This document shows positions 36,056-44,382 of a stretch of 64,000 nucleotides of DNA, piece by piece (position 1 is the first letter of the stretch; every line of letters starts with the position of its first letter). The stretch is taken from assembly GCA_046328475.1 (NCBI GenBank), contig JAXLWN010000023.1, positions 1-64,000 of the forward strand, read 5' to 3'. The DNA is from CADCWN01 sp046328475. Lineage in GTDB: Bacteria > Chloroflexota > Chloroflexia > Thermomicrobiales > CADCWN01. The notes below the pieces were generated by a model, which worked only from the letters and a program-made list of their open reading frames with translations, was not told where the DNA came from and did not search any database. The position numbers were made by a program, and so were the translations under genes.

Positions 36056-37615
36056 TCAGTCGATCGCCATCGATTCCAGCGTGGCCTGATCCCAGTACGC
36101 CTGATCCCAGTACGCCTGATCCCAGTAGGCTTGCGTCCAGTTGACCGTTTTCGTCGCGGCGTTGATCCCGCGATTCAGCGCGACGCCCTGGTTCTCCGAG
36201 GCGACGTTCCCGGCGGCGGCATACATCATCATCATCGAGAGCTTCGGCATGTGGGCCGAGTCGGTCTGCCCGGCATAGCCCATGATGCCGTACTTCATCA
36301 ACCACTTGATCTGATTCGGGGTCAGATTCGGGTACTTTTCGAGGATCAGCGCCACAATACCCGCCACGATCGGCGCGGCCATCGACGTGCCGCTGAGCCG
36401 GACGTAGTTCGTGTCGGTGATCCGGTCGGCGAACTGCTGCTTGATCAGCGAATCGCTCGCCAGCGGCGCGACGATCTTGCGCCCCGGCACCACGACCTCG
36501 GGCTTGTAATAGAGCCAGTTGTTCAGCCAGCCCCGGCTGCTGAACCAGGCCAACTGGTCGTCCCAGGGCACCGGCGTGCCCACGCCATCGAGCGCGCCGA
36601 CGGTGATCGCGAAGCGGTCGTTCGCCGGGGCGTAGGCGACCGCGTTCGCCTCGGACCCGCGATTGCCGGCCGCGACGATGACCGTCACCCCGGCGAGCCA
36701 GAGCTGCTCCACCGCCGCGCAGATCGGGCTGGTGGTGTAGTCGCTGACCATCTGCCCGGTGATCGAGAGGTTGAGCACCTTGATGTTGTATTGGCTGCGG
36801 TTCTTGTAGACCCAATCGAGCCCGCGCAGCAGGTCGGCCTCGGTGCAGCTCCCATCCTTGTCCGACACGCGCACGCTGACGACGCGGGCGTTCGGGGCCA
36901 CGCCGATGTAGCGCCCCTGCGCGTCCCAGCCGTTGATGATCCCGATGACGTGGGTGCCATGGCCGTTCTCGTCGCTGGTGGGCTTGCCGGTCACCGACTT
37001 GGCGACGAGCTTGTCGCTCCGGCTGAAGGCCGGGTGCTTCGTATCGACGCCGCTATCGACAACGGCCACGGTGACGCCGCTCCCGGTCGTCGCTGGCATC
37101 CCGACGCCATTCCAGGCGTTGGTGATCTCCAGCGATGGCTGATGGGTTGTTTTCAGCGCGCTGGCGTTGATCGCGGCGATCCCCATCCGGATGTCGGGCG
37201 AGACGTAGAGGATATCGGGGTTGGCCGCCAGCCTGGCCAGCAGCCGCTGCGGCACTTCGAGCACCGCCGTTTTCACGAGGTCGATGTCGTCCCCGACCAG
37301 TTCGGCCCGCATTCCGGCGGCGAAGCTCTTGGTGGCGACCTGGTGGCGGGCCTTCTGGACCAGCACGCTCACGCGCCGGTCGGGTTCCACCTGCGCGCCA
37401 TATTGCAGCGCCGGGTGCAGGGCCAATTCCTGCTCGAAGCTCACGCGCGAGCGCGCGAACGCGGGGAAGCCAGCGCTGCTCCCGCCAGACAGGTGCGCCT
37501 CCGTCGTGTCCCCAGCCGCCTGCGCGCCCTCTACTCCCAGCAATGGCGACAGCGCGCCCGCCCCGAGCCCGAGGGCCGCCATCTTCAGCAGTTGTCGCCG
37601 CGTGATCCTGGCCAT
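36056..37615 (-). CDS. Tat-exported subtilisin-like (S8) serine protease
   Basis: A 519-residue subtilase. A twin-arginine signal RITRRQLLK plus a hydrophobic stretch occupies residues 3-35. A propeptide-like region follows to about 165. The catalytic triad is complete: Asp in VAVVDSGVD, His in NGHGTHVIG and Ser in SGTSMAAP. The last 25 residues are a tandem repeat of YWDQA (TQAYWDQAYWDQAYWDQA) after a linker, an odd aromatic tail that may anchor to the cell surface or to a partner. The protein is therefore probably secreted. ATG start; GGGAGG lies just upstream. Confidence 0.93.
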   Translation of the reverse strand: MARITRRQLLKMAALGLGAGALSPLLGVEGAQAAGDTTEAHLSGGSSAGFPAFARSRVSFEQELALHPALQYGAQVEPDRRVSVLVQKARHQVATKSFAAGMRAELVGDDIDLVKTAVLEVPQRLLARLAANPDILYVSPDIRMGIAAINASALKTTHQPSLEITNAWNGVGMPATTGSGVTVAVVDSGVDTKHPAFSRSDKLVAKSVTGKPTSDENGHGTHVIGIINGWDAQGRYIGVAPNARVVSVRVSDKDGSCTEADLLRGLDWVYKNRSQYNIKVLNLSITGQMVSDYTTSPICAAVEQLWLAGVTVIVAAGNRGSEANAVAYAPANDRFAITVGALDGVGTPVPWDDQLAWFSSRGWLNNWLYYKPEVVVPGRKIVAPLASDSLIKQQFADRITDTNYVRLSGTSMAAPIVAGIVALILEKYPNLTPNQIKWLMKYGIMGYAGQTDSAHMPKLSMMMMYAAAGNVASENQGVALNRGINAATKTVNWTQAYWDQAYWDQAYWDQATLESMAID

Positions 37616-37921
37616 GGCGATGCCTCCCCTGCGGGTGGGTGGGCGAGATGGCGGCCAGCAGTTCCAGAACCGGGCCAGTGCGCCTCCACCGGGCGGTTAT
37701 CCCAACTCCACCAGGATAGGACCTGGGCCGGTACCGGGCATATGGGAATGATCGCCCAATGGCGCATCGCCGGGCAGTGACGTTCGGGTGACAAAGTGAG
37801 ACCAACGTCCTGGGAACAACGACCGGTACAGAAGTCTACCGAAAGGCAATCGTCCGAAATGGGCGGAGACCAGCGCGGTCCAGCGCCGGAGATACATCCG
37901 GCGCTGGACCCGCAGCAATAT
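37616..37921. terminator. Terminator hairpin in the peroxiredoxin-subtilase gap
   Basis: The 306-bp gap holds no supported gene. GGTCCAGCGCCGGA (37877-37890) and TCCGGCGCTGGACC (37897-37910) form a perfect 14-bp stem with a 6-nt loop 12 bp past the peroxiredoxin stop. It should end that minus-strand transcript. The rest should contain the subtilase promoter, which I could not pinpoint. Confidence 0.7.
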
Positions 37922-38463
37922 CTAGCGGCCGGTAACGGCTACCCCGAGGAACGCGTCGATCCGCTCGAAGGGCAGGTGATCCAGACGTAGTCGGCATGTA
38001 GTGCGCTTCGAGCACGCTGCCGTCCGGGCCGACCAGGAAGTCGGCGGGCATCCGCAGGAAGTTGCTCCTTCCTCCTTCGTCAGCTGAAAGCCCCGCTCCG
38101 CCGCCGCTGCGACCTGCGCGTGCGTCCCAGGCAGCGCCATCGTCGCCTCGACCTTCTCCGCCGAATTCTCGACGCCGTACAGATCGTAGAGCCGCGCCTC
38201 CGGGTCGGGAATCAGCGGGAAAGGCGCATCCGCTTCCCGACATGCTCCCGCATCGCCGCACCCGCCGACTCGAAGATCGCCACCACCGCCAACCCGGCGC
38301 GCTCGAACTCCGCGTGGCGCTCGATCAGCATGTGCATGCGCAGGTTGCACAATGCGCAGGCGGCGTTCCGAAAGAAGGAAAGCAACAGCGGCCTACCGCG
38401 ATACGACGCGAGATCGACCGGGTTGCCGAACAGATCGTTGGTCTGAAAGGTCGGTGCGGGCAT
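37922..38463 (-). pseudogene. Peroxiredoxin-like (AhpC/TSA) protein, frameshifted
   Basis: Read through the breaks, this is a thioredoxin-fold peroxiredoxin-like protein of about 180 residues: start MPAPTFQTNDLFGNPVDLAS, RPLLLSFFRNAACALCNLRM (CxxC at the active-site position), LAVVAIFESAGAAMREHVGK, then FPLIPDPEARLYDLYGVE in another frame, RMPADFLVGPDGSVLEAHY in a third, and FERIDAFLGVAVTGR at the end. About three indels near 38215, 38070 and 37985 break it. Members reduce peroxides or act as thiol oxidoreductases. It has a near-consensus promoter with a palindrome over the -35 (38536-38574). Confidence 0.8.
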
Positions 38464-38535
38464 CCCGAAGTGAGTCGCATTGCGTATGCCTCCAATGTCG
38501 TGGAAAAAGGACGGGTGAAGCCGACTATATCGTGC

Positions 38536-38574
38536 ATAGTAAACCTGATTGCCTAAATTGTCAACAGAGTTGAC
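38536..38574 (-). promoter_or_regulatory. Promoter with overlapping palindrome for the peroxiredoxin gene
   Basis: On the minus strand, TTGACA (38564-38559), a 17-nt spacer and TACTAT (38541-38536) form a near-consensus housekeeping promoter about 73 bp upstream of ATG 38463. GTCAAC-AGA-GTTGAC (38560-38574) is a perfect palindrome covering the -35, ideal for repressor binding. The regulator is unknown. Confidence 0.65.
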
Positions 38575-38682
38575 TAATTCTTGTCTGGGGTGGATGCGGC
38601 CACGATGGCCGGACGCGCGGTGTAGAATGCCCCCGCGCGTTCGCGCCTCGGCGCGCGAGCTATCGGTGGGAAGGAGGGAGCA

Positions 38683-38875
38683 ATGGCGAAACAGCGCGAG
38701 CGGGGGCAACTGGTCTACCTGGCGTCGCCACAGCAGATCGAATATCGCGAGTATGAGCAGATCATCCGCCAATGTCTCGGCTCCTGGCCCCGACCGTCAA
38801 GCAGTGCGTGATGGGCCACGAGATGGTCGGGCGCGTCTACCGGCTGGGCGCGGGTGAGACACCGGAAGGAGGCCC
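38683..38875 (+). pseudogene. 5' remnant of a zinc-type alcohol dehydrogenase
   Basis: ATG 38683 has a strong AAGGAGGGAG ribosome site. The first 26 residues, LVYLASPQQIEYREYEQ and flanks, read like the N-terminal strand of a medium-chain dehydrogenase. The frame then stops. About 40 nt on, in another frame, VMGHEMVGRVYRLGAGETPE resembles the catalytic-domain GHE motif that should come about 35 residues later. The rest of the gene is missing; the BadF-type gene begins immediately. It looks like a truncated, internally deleted relic. Confidence 0.6.
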
Positions 38876-38876
38876 A

Positions 38877-39800
38877 TCACTCCGCCAACAAATCGCGCGC
38901 CAGCGCCGCCGCGCCGAGCGCCGCATCCTCGGTCGCCGCCCGGTGCTCCACCGCGAACCCCTGCCCGTCCGCCGCGCGCAACAGCGGCGGCAGCAGCAAA
39001 TCCTCGCTCGCGTGCAGGAACCCGCCATCCGTCACCAGGGGGATTGCCGCACCCGCCGCCGCGTCCAATTGGCGCAACACGGCGACTGCCAGCGTGCCCA
39101 GCGCCTCGCCCGCCGCCGCGACGATGCCCACGGCAACCTCGTCGCCCGCCCGCGCCGCGTCGGCCACCACCGGGGCCAGCGCCGCGATCTCGTCGCGCGG
39201 CGTCGGCTGGCGGTAGACCCAGCCTACAATCTCCTCCGGCGCGGCCAGCCCCGCCGCAGCCAGCAACACCCCTCGCAGCGCCGTCTGCGGCCTGCGCCCA
39301 TCGTGCGCCCGCAGCACGGCGGAGAGTCCGGCCAGCCCGACCGCATAGGCGCTGCCGTCGTCATCGAGCAGGTAGCCCCAGCCGCCCGCCCGCACCTCGC
39401 GCCCATCCGCCGCGCGCCCGTAGCCGATCGAGCCGGTCCCCGCGATCAGCAGCACCGCCGGACCCGACGGCACCGCCGCCCGCAGCGCAATCGCCGCGTC
39501 ATTCGTCACCGCATAGCGCCCGGCCGCGATCACCGCGCGCAGGCAATCTTCCACCGCCGCCCGGTCGTCCGGCCGCGCCGCGCCCGCCGCGCCGATCGCC
39601 ACCGCTGCCACTGGCCCCTGCTCGCGCCCCGCATCTGCAAACGCCGCCGCAATCGCCGCCGCCACCGCCTCGGTCGCTCGCCCCGCCCCGACCGCGCGAA
39701 TATTCCCCGGCCCCCCCACGCCGCGCCCGAGCACCGCCCCGCTCCCGGCCTCCGCCAGCAACGCGACCGTCCTCGTCCCGCCCGCATTCAGGCCGAGCAC
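38877..39800 (-). CDS. BadF/BadG/BcrA-type ATPase (N-acetylglucosamine-kinase-like)
   Basis: A sugar-kinase-fold protein of the BadF/BadG/BcrA/BcrD family: phosphate-1 motif LGLNAGGTRTVAL at the start, AVAIGAAGAARPDD, phosphate-2 LLIAGTGSIGYGR, and the C-terminal PLVTDGGFLHASED. Stand-alone bacterial members are mostly kinases of N-acetylglucosamine or related sugars. GTG 39800 gives the family-typical start; the frame is open to GTG 39878, but those extra residues (SSLLVTRYSSL) are encoded by a repeat arm. It is 41 bp downstream of the LCP gene stop by the longer start, and the hairpin at 39802-39924 lies directly at its 5' end. Confidence 0.85.
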   Translation of the reverse strand: MLGLNAGGTRTVALLAEAGSGAVLGRGVGGPGNIRAVGAGRATEAVAAAIAAAFADAGREQGPVAAVAIGAAGAARPDDRAAVEDCLRAVIAAGRYAVTNDAAIALRAAVPSGPAVLLIAGTGSIGYGRAADGREVRAGGWGYLLDDDGSAYAVGLAGLSAVLRAHDGRRPQTALRGVLLAAAGLAAPEEIVGWVYRQPTPRDEIAALAPVVADAARAGDEVAVGIVAAAGEALGTLAVAVLRQLDAAAGAAIPLVTDGGFLHASEDLLLPPLLRAADGQGFAVEHRAATEDAALGAAALARDLLAE

Positions 39801-39801
39801 G

Positions 39802-39924
39802 AGTGACGAGTAACGAGTAACGAGTAACGAGGATTCCCGATCCGCAGCGTGCGCCGCCTGCCGCTTACCTTCTGCCACCGGAACGTCGTCTCCCCTCGTT
39901 ACTCGTTACTCGTTACTCGTTACT
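39802..39924. repeat. Heptad-unit inverted element at the 5' end of the BadF-type gene
   Basis: The left arm (39802-39832) is made of ACGAGTA heptads. The right arm (39894-39924) is its reverse complement over 31 nt with one mismatch, and the loop is 61 nt. The right arm overlaps the last codons of the LCP gene (stop at 39920) and the left arm abuts GTG 39800. Confidence 0.9.
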
Positions 39925-41140
39925 TCTGAAGCTCTTGCTTAATGTACTTGCTGATGAGGTCGTAATCCCCGCCGTGCGGCTGCAAGATCGCCTGCCCGTC
40001 GGCGGAGGTGGCATTCTCCAGCACATTGCTGTCGTCGATGCGGATGTGGGCCGAATTGCCCGTATCGGCGCGCAGGAAGAGGATTAGCAGATCCATCGGC
40101 GCAAGATTCGTCTTCAGCGCGGGTTGGAGCGCGTTCATCACCCCGAACGCCCGCCACCAGTTGAGCGGACTCTTCAACTTCGCGCTGATCGCCGACATCA
40201 GCTTCTGCTGCCGCTGCGAGCGCGCGAAATCCCCCTGCTCCACCGGCACATCGGCGTAGCGGGCGCGGGCGTAGCGGATCGCCGTCTCGCCATCCATGTG
40301 CTGCTTCCCGGCCGCGAACGTGACCGTGATCCAGCTCGGATCGATATTCGGATCGTCGTTGGCCGGGTAGTCGGACGAGAAGGCGTTCTCCACGTCGATA
40401 TCGACGCCGCCGAGCGCATCCACCAGCGCCCGGAAGCCCCGGAAATCGATCGTCACCCACTCATCGGTCGCCAGGCCGGTCACCTGCTCGACCTTGTAGG
40501 TCACCAACTCGCCCCCGGCGACCGGATCGCCCTCGTCCCCGCGCCCGTAGGCGTAGGCGCTGTTAATCTTCGCGTAGCGCCCCGAATCGGGCGGGATCTG
40601 CACCCAGAGGTCGCGCGGGATGCTGATCTGCGCCGTGCCGTCCCTCCCGGTGTGCAGCAGCAGCAGCGAGTCGGTCAGATAGGCCCCGTCGTGCCCCTCC
40701 CCGCCATAGCCGAGAATCAGCACATTCGCCTCGCCCGTCGGCGACAGATGCACCGACCAGAGCGGCTCGGTCGAGACCGCGCTCGCGAACATCAACCCGC
40801 GCACGAGGAAAGGCAGCAAAATCAGCGCGACGACCGCGAGCGCCCACCACACGATCCGCCGCTTCCGCCGACGAGGCCGCTTCTGCTCCTGCTGGTCCCA
40901 CGGATAGGAAAGATCGGGAGGCAACCCCTCGCCATACTGCGGCGCGGCCTGCGGATATTGTGGCTGTTGCGGAAACTGCGGCTGCGGATAGGGCGGCTGA
41001 GGAACCTGCTGATGAGGATTGCCGGGTGTTGGCCCAAGCGGCGGGAGATACGGCTGGCCCTGCGGCGGCGCAAACGGATCGGGGTTTGGTTGCGGCGGAT
41101 ATCCCTGCGGCGGATACCCCGGCGGATTTCGCTGATCCAT
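39920..41140 (-). CDS. LytR-CpsA-Psr (LCP) family cell-wall ligase
   Basis: A 406-residue type II membrane protein. Residues 1 to about 85 are a cytoplasmic Pro/Gln-rich, disordered segment (GYPPQGYPPQPNPDPF and so on), followed by basic RPRRRKRR and one membrane span (WWALAVVALILLPFLV). The extracellular LCP domain has NVLILGYGGEG, the Arg/Asp region SIPRDLWVQIP, GGVDIDVENAF, and the HMDGETAIRYARARY signature. LCP enzymes attach glycopolymers to the wall. The last residues are encoded within a repeat arm, which may have changed the C-terminus. ATG start. Confidence 0.93.
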   Translation of the reverse strand: MDQRNPPGYPPQGYPPQPNPDPFAPPQGQPYLPPLGPTPGNPHQQVPQPPYPQPQFPQQPQYPQAAPQYGEGLPPDLSYPWDQQEQKRPRRRKRRIVWWALAVVALILLPFLVRGLMFASAVSTEPLWSVHLSPTGEANVLILGYGGEGHDGAYLTDSLLLLHTGRDGTAQISIPRDLWVQIPPDSGRYAKINSAYAYGRGDEGDPVAGGELVTYKVEQVTGLATDEWVTIDFRGFRALVDALGGVDIDVENAFSSDYPANDDPNIDPSWITVTFAAGKQHMDGETAIRYARARYADVPVEQGDFARSQRQQKLMSAISAKLKSPLNWWRAFGVMNALQPALKTNLAPMDLLILFLRADTGNSAHIRIDDSNVLENATSADGQAILQPHGGDYDLISKYIKQELQK

Positions 41141-41215
41141 CGCCCCTATCGCCTACTGCCCACTCCTACCGCCAGCCACCCCTCGTCCCATCCCCCGCTA
41201 CCCGCCACGCGCGAC

Positions 41216-41279
41216 TTCGTCGTTCGTACTTCGTCCTTCGTACTCCACTCAGCACTCAGCACTCAGCACTCAGCACTCG
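41216..41279. repeat. Heptad runs between the LCP and Ldh-type genes
   Basis: TTCGTCGTTCGTACTTCGTC-type heptads (41216-41244), related to the right arms at 25.8 and 26.4 kb, run directly into ACTCAGC heptads (41245-41279). Two unit types are fused head to tail. They end 2 bp before the stop of the Ldh-type gene. Confidence 0.8.
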
Positions 41280-41280
41280 T

Positions 41281-42387
41281 TTAGTTCGGTGTCGGCAGCG
41301 GAATGCCGAAGCGCTCGGAGAGGTGGGTGAGGTCCTTCCAGATCGCGTCGGGCAGCGGGATACCCTCGTTGCCGCGCTTCTCGCGCGAAATGACCTCTGG
41401 CTCGCCGGGGGTCATCACCCGCTCAACGCCCTCGGCGGGTTTGACGCGGCGGGCGGCGGCGAGGGTGTTGCCGACCATCGCGCCGTAGCGCTCACCGCCA
41501 CCAAAAGCTTCCGGATCGATCACGATAATCGTCACGCCGCTGATCTGCCCGGACGACTGCGCCGTGCCGTCGCTGCGCCCATGCCGCGCGCCCACGTCCC
41601 ACGAGCCGCTGACATCGTCGTCGATCACGGCCAACCCGCCGATCAGCGCGGCGGCCATCGACATGCCGTAGCCCTTGTGGCCGTCAACCGCGCCGCCGAG
41701 CGGCAGCAGCGCGCCACCGGCGTAGAAATCGTCCGGGCGCGTGCTCGGCACACCGCTCTCGTCGATGATGCGGCCGGGTGCCAGCTCTGCCCCCTTCGAT
41801 TGCGCCACCCGAATCTTCCCCTCGGCGATGACCGAGGTCGCCGCATCGAAGATCATCGGGTTGTCCTCGCCCGCCGGGACGCCGAACGACCAGGGGTTGG
41901 TCCCCAGGAAGCGCTCGCGCCCGCCGAACGGCACCACGATCCCGGTGCCGGTGCCCGCCGCGCCGTAGCCGATGATGCCGACCATCCCCGCCGCCGCCGC
42001 GCGCTCGGGATACTCGCCAAGTCGCCCGATGTGCATCGAGTGGCGGATCGTCGCCACCGCGACGCCATGCTTGCGCGCCGCCTCGATCGCCCACTCCAAC
42101 GCCACGATGGTCGAGTATTGCCCGAAGCACTCCGCTGCATCAACCAGCGCGGTCGCGCCGAACTCGCGGATGACCTTTGGCTCGTTGCCCGGCTTGAGTT
42201 GCCCGTGATCGACTTGATCGACATACCAGCGCATGCGCAGCACACCGTGCGAATCGTGCCCGGAGAGATTGGCGCGCACCAGGTGGTGGGCCACCTCGTC
42301 CGCCGCCTGCTGCCCGGCACCAACCTTCAGGCAGATCTCGCGTATGAAGTCCTCCAGCGGACCAGCGGGGCAGAGCACGTCGGCCAT
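41281..42387 (-). CDS. Malate/L-lactate dehydrogenase-family (Ldh2) oxidoreductase
   Basis: A 368-residue NAD(P)-dependent enzyme of the Ldh2/YlbC/ureidoglycolate dehydrogenase family, unrelated to classical lactate dehydrogenase. Signatures are the catalytic-type His in NLSGHDSHGVLRM, HSMHIGRLGEY, TNPWSFGVPAGEDNPMIFD and VDGHKGYGMSMA. Substrates of this family are 2-hydroxy acids such as malate, sulfolactate or ureidoglycolate; which applies here is not evident. ATG 42387 with AAAGGAG 7 nt upstream is chosen over an in-frame start 10 codons earlier. Confidence 0.93.
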   Translation of the reverse strand: MADVLCPAGPLEDFIREICLKVGAGQQAADEVAHHLVRANLSGHDSHGVLRMRWYVDQVDHGQLKPGNEPKVIREFGATALVDAAECFGQYSTIVALEWAIEAARKHGVAVATIRHSMHIGRLGEYPERAAAAGMVGIIGYGAAGTGTGIVVPFGGRERFLGTNPWSFGVPAGEDNPMIFDAATSVIAEGKIRVAQSKGAELAPGRIIDESGVPSTRPDDFYAGGALLPLGGAVDGHKGYGMSMAAALIGGLAVIDDDVSGSWDVGARHGRSDGTAQSSGQISGVTIIVIDPEAFGGGERYGAMVGNTLAAARRVKPAEGVERVMTPGEPEVISREKRGNEGIPLPDAIWKDLTHLSERFGIPLPTPN

Positions 42388-42910
42388 GACACCACTCCTT
42401 TCATCACCACACCCCATGACGTGGCGCGTATCCTATCACGGCGCGGGGGGTGAGGGGAGTGGAGCGTGGAGCGTGGAGCGTGGAGAGAAGAGAGGAGAGA
42501 GAAAGGGGAAGGGAGAAGGGAGAAGGGAGAAGGGAGAAGGGAGAATGGCGAGGCGAGAGAGGGGAGGGAACGGCTGCTTCGCTGCGCTGAGAATGACGCA
42601 CCGATGGCCACTGTCTCCCCCCTGTCATGCTGAGCGCAGCGAAGCATCCGTCTCTCTTCTCTCCACGCTCCACGCTCCACGCTCCACACTCCACTCTCTC
42701 TCCTCGTCTCTGCGCCCTCTGCGTCCTCTGCGGTAAATCCGTTCTCCCTTCGTCGTCTCCACATCGTTCTCCGCGTCTCCGCATCTCTCCACTCTCTTCT
42801 CTCCACGCTCCACTCTCCACTCTCCTCACCGCAAACTGGCACTGCACCCGCCGATCGGGTAGAGTCCCCTACGATCGCGGGGGCGAGGCAGCATTGGCGG
42901 AGGTTGGGCG
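42388..42910. repeat. Nested repeat cluster filling the 520-bp gap
   Basis: Outer arms are GTGGAGC heptads, 42457-42494 on the left and a complementary 42652-42696 on the right with one extra unit. Inside are GAGAAGG heptads (42505-42544) and an imperfect inverted pair 42571-42597 / 42624-42650 sharing TGAGCGCAGCGAAG with the 8.5-kb hairpin. A CTGCGCCCTCTGCGTCCTCT module (42710-42729) follows, which is the inverted relative of the CACAGAGG module at 8.4 kb. A third run of TCCACTC-type units ends at about 42832. There is no coding support. A possible promoter for the gene at 42911 lies at the far end. Confidence 0.85.
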
Positions 42911-43219
42911 ATGTGGAAATCGCGGCTGTTCGGGTCGCTATCGCTACTCCTCGATTTTGTGAACGAGCACGCGCTGTCGGCCGAGCAATTCAAGGTCGTC
43001 GTCGTGCCGCCGCGCATCTGGCAGCGGCGCGGCAGCCCGCGCTTCCACCTGATCTACAAGATGGACGACCCCGCGCCCGATCTCGTCGGTGCGCTCGCGA
43101 CGGCCGAAGAGTCGCCCGATATCGACGAAGCCGCCGCCATCGACACCGCCGCCGAGATCATCGCCAGCGCGCAGCACCGGGGCGGGCACGGCCACGGCTC
43201 CGGCGAGCGCGGCGAATGA
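42911..43219 (+). CDS. Small uncharacterised protein coupled to the glycosyltransferase
   Basis: A 102-residue protein with ATG at 42911 and GGAGG upstream. The N-terminal half is amphipathic and basic (MWKSRLFGSLSLLLDFVNEH, then VVVVPPRIWQRR), a middle RFHLIYKMDDPAPD strand follows, and the end is acidic then His/Gly-rich (RGGHGHGSGERGE). The stop overlaps the glycosyltransferase start as ATGA, so they are probably translated together. No family recognised. It may assist the glycosyltransferase or simply share its operon. Confidence 0.7.
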   Translation: MWKSRLFGSLSLLLDFVNEHALSAEQFKVVVVPPRIWQRRGSPRFHLIYKMDDPAPDLVGALATAEESPDIDEAAAIDTAAEIIASAQHRGGHGHGSGERGE

Positions 43220-44382
43220 CCTCGCCGTCACAGGTGCGCATCGGGATCGACGCGCACCTCCTCTCGTTCGCCGGAACCTACCGCCAGGCCGGGGTCAGTC
43301 GCTACATCGCCGAACTGCTGCGCGCCTTTGCCGCCGAGCAGGCCGGCGAATCACCCTTCGAGTACCTCGCCTACATCGGACGCGAGCAACCCCCCGCCGA
43401 CTTCCTGCCACCCGGCGCGGGTCGCCTGCACTGGCGACAGAGCCAGCTCCCGACCGAGCGCGCCCCGGTGCGGATCGCCTGGGAGCAGGGGATCGGCCCG
43501 GCCGCCGCGCTTCGCGAACGGCTCGACCTGCTCCACGGCCCGGTCAACGTGCTGCCCCTCGCCGCGCCATGCCGGGGGGTGATCACGATCCACGACCTCG
43601 CCTTCCTGGCGCACCCCGAGGCGTTCAACGCGGCCAAGCGGCGCTACCTCACCGTCATGACCGCGCTCTCGGCGCGGCGATCGGCGCGCGTGATCGCCGT
43701 CTCACACTTCACCCGGCTGGAGGTGATCCGCCGCCTGGGGATCGCGCCGAGCAAGGTGGCCGTGGTCCACAACGCCGCCGATCCCACCTTCGCGCCGCGC
43801 CCGGCGGACGAAATCGCGCGCTTCCGCGCCGCGCACGATCTCCCCGCGCGCTTCATCCTCTCGGTGGGCACGCTGGAGCCGCGCAAGAATCTCACCGGCC
43901 TGCTCGATGCCTTCGCCAAACTCGCGGCCGATACCGACGCCGACCTTGTCATTGTCGGCGGGCAGGGGTGGCTCTACGACGATGCGCTGGCGCGCGTCGC
44001 CGCGCTGGGGCTGGCCGGGCGCGTCCGCTTCGCCGGACACGTCCCGGATGGGGACCTGCCGCTGTGGTACAATGCGGCAGCGGCCTTTGTCTACCCATCG
44101 CTCTACGAAGGCTTCGGCCTGCCGCCACTCGAAGCGCTGGCCTGCGGCACACCGACGATCACCAGCGCCGCCGCGTCGCTCCCCGAGGTGGTCGGGGAGG
44201 CCGCCATCCTGGTCGAACCGCGCGATCCCGACGCGATCGCCGCCGCCCTGCGCCAGGTTCTGACCGATCCCTCGCTCCGCGCGCGGCTCAGTGCCGCCGG
44301 ACCGCCCCGCGCGGCAACCTTCACCTGGGCGCGCACGGCGGCGGCCACCAGGGCGGTCTACGCCGAGGCGCTTGCCCGATGA
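43216..44382 (+). CDS. GT4-family glycosyltransferase
   Basis: A 388-residue GT-B fold glycosyltransferase of family 4: N-terminal Rossmann domain with GIDAHLLSF and GVSRYIAELL, IAVSHFTRLEVI, then the C-terminal nucleotide-sugar domain with SVGTLEPRKNL, IVGGQGWLYD, and the diagnostic EGFGLPPLEALACGTP with its retaining-type Glu. It transfers a sugar from a nucleotide donor, probably in surface polysaccharide synthesis. ATGA overlaps on both sides tie it to the small gene before and the lipoprotein after, giving one operon. Confidence 0.94.
   Translation: MTSPSQVRIGIDAHLLSFAGTYRQAGVSRYIAELLRAFAAEQAGESPFEYLAYIGREQPPADFLPPGAGRLHWRQSQLPTERAPVRIAWEQGIGPAAALRERLDLLHGPVNVLPLAAPCRGVITIHDLAFLAHPEAFNAAKRRYLTVMTALSARRSARVIAVSHFTRLEVIRRLGIAPSKVAVVHNAADPTFAPRPADEIARFRAAHDLPARFILSVGTLEPRKNLTGLLDAFAKLAADTDADLVIVGGQGWLYDDALARVAALGLAGRVRFAGHVPDGDLPLWYNAAAAFVYPSLYEGFGLPPLEALACGTPTITSAAASLPEVVGEAAILVEPRDPDAIAAALRQVLTDPSLRARLSAAGPPRAATFTWARTAAATRAVYAEALAR

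Noticed and set aside
42457..42832. Possible CRISPR array from the tandem repeats
   Set aside because: Units are 7 nt and directly abutting, without unique spacers of constant length, and no cas genes are present.
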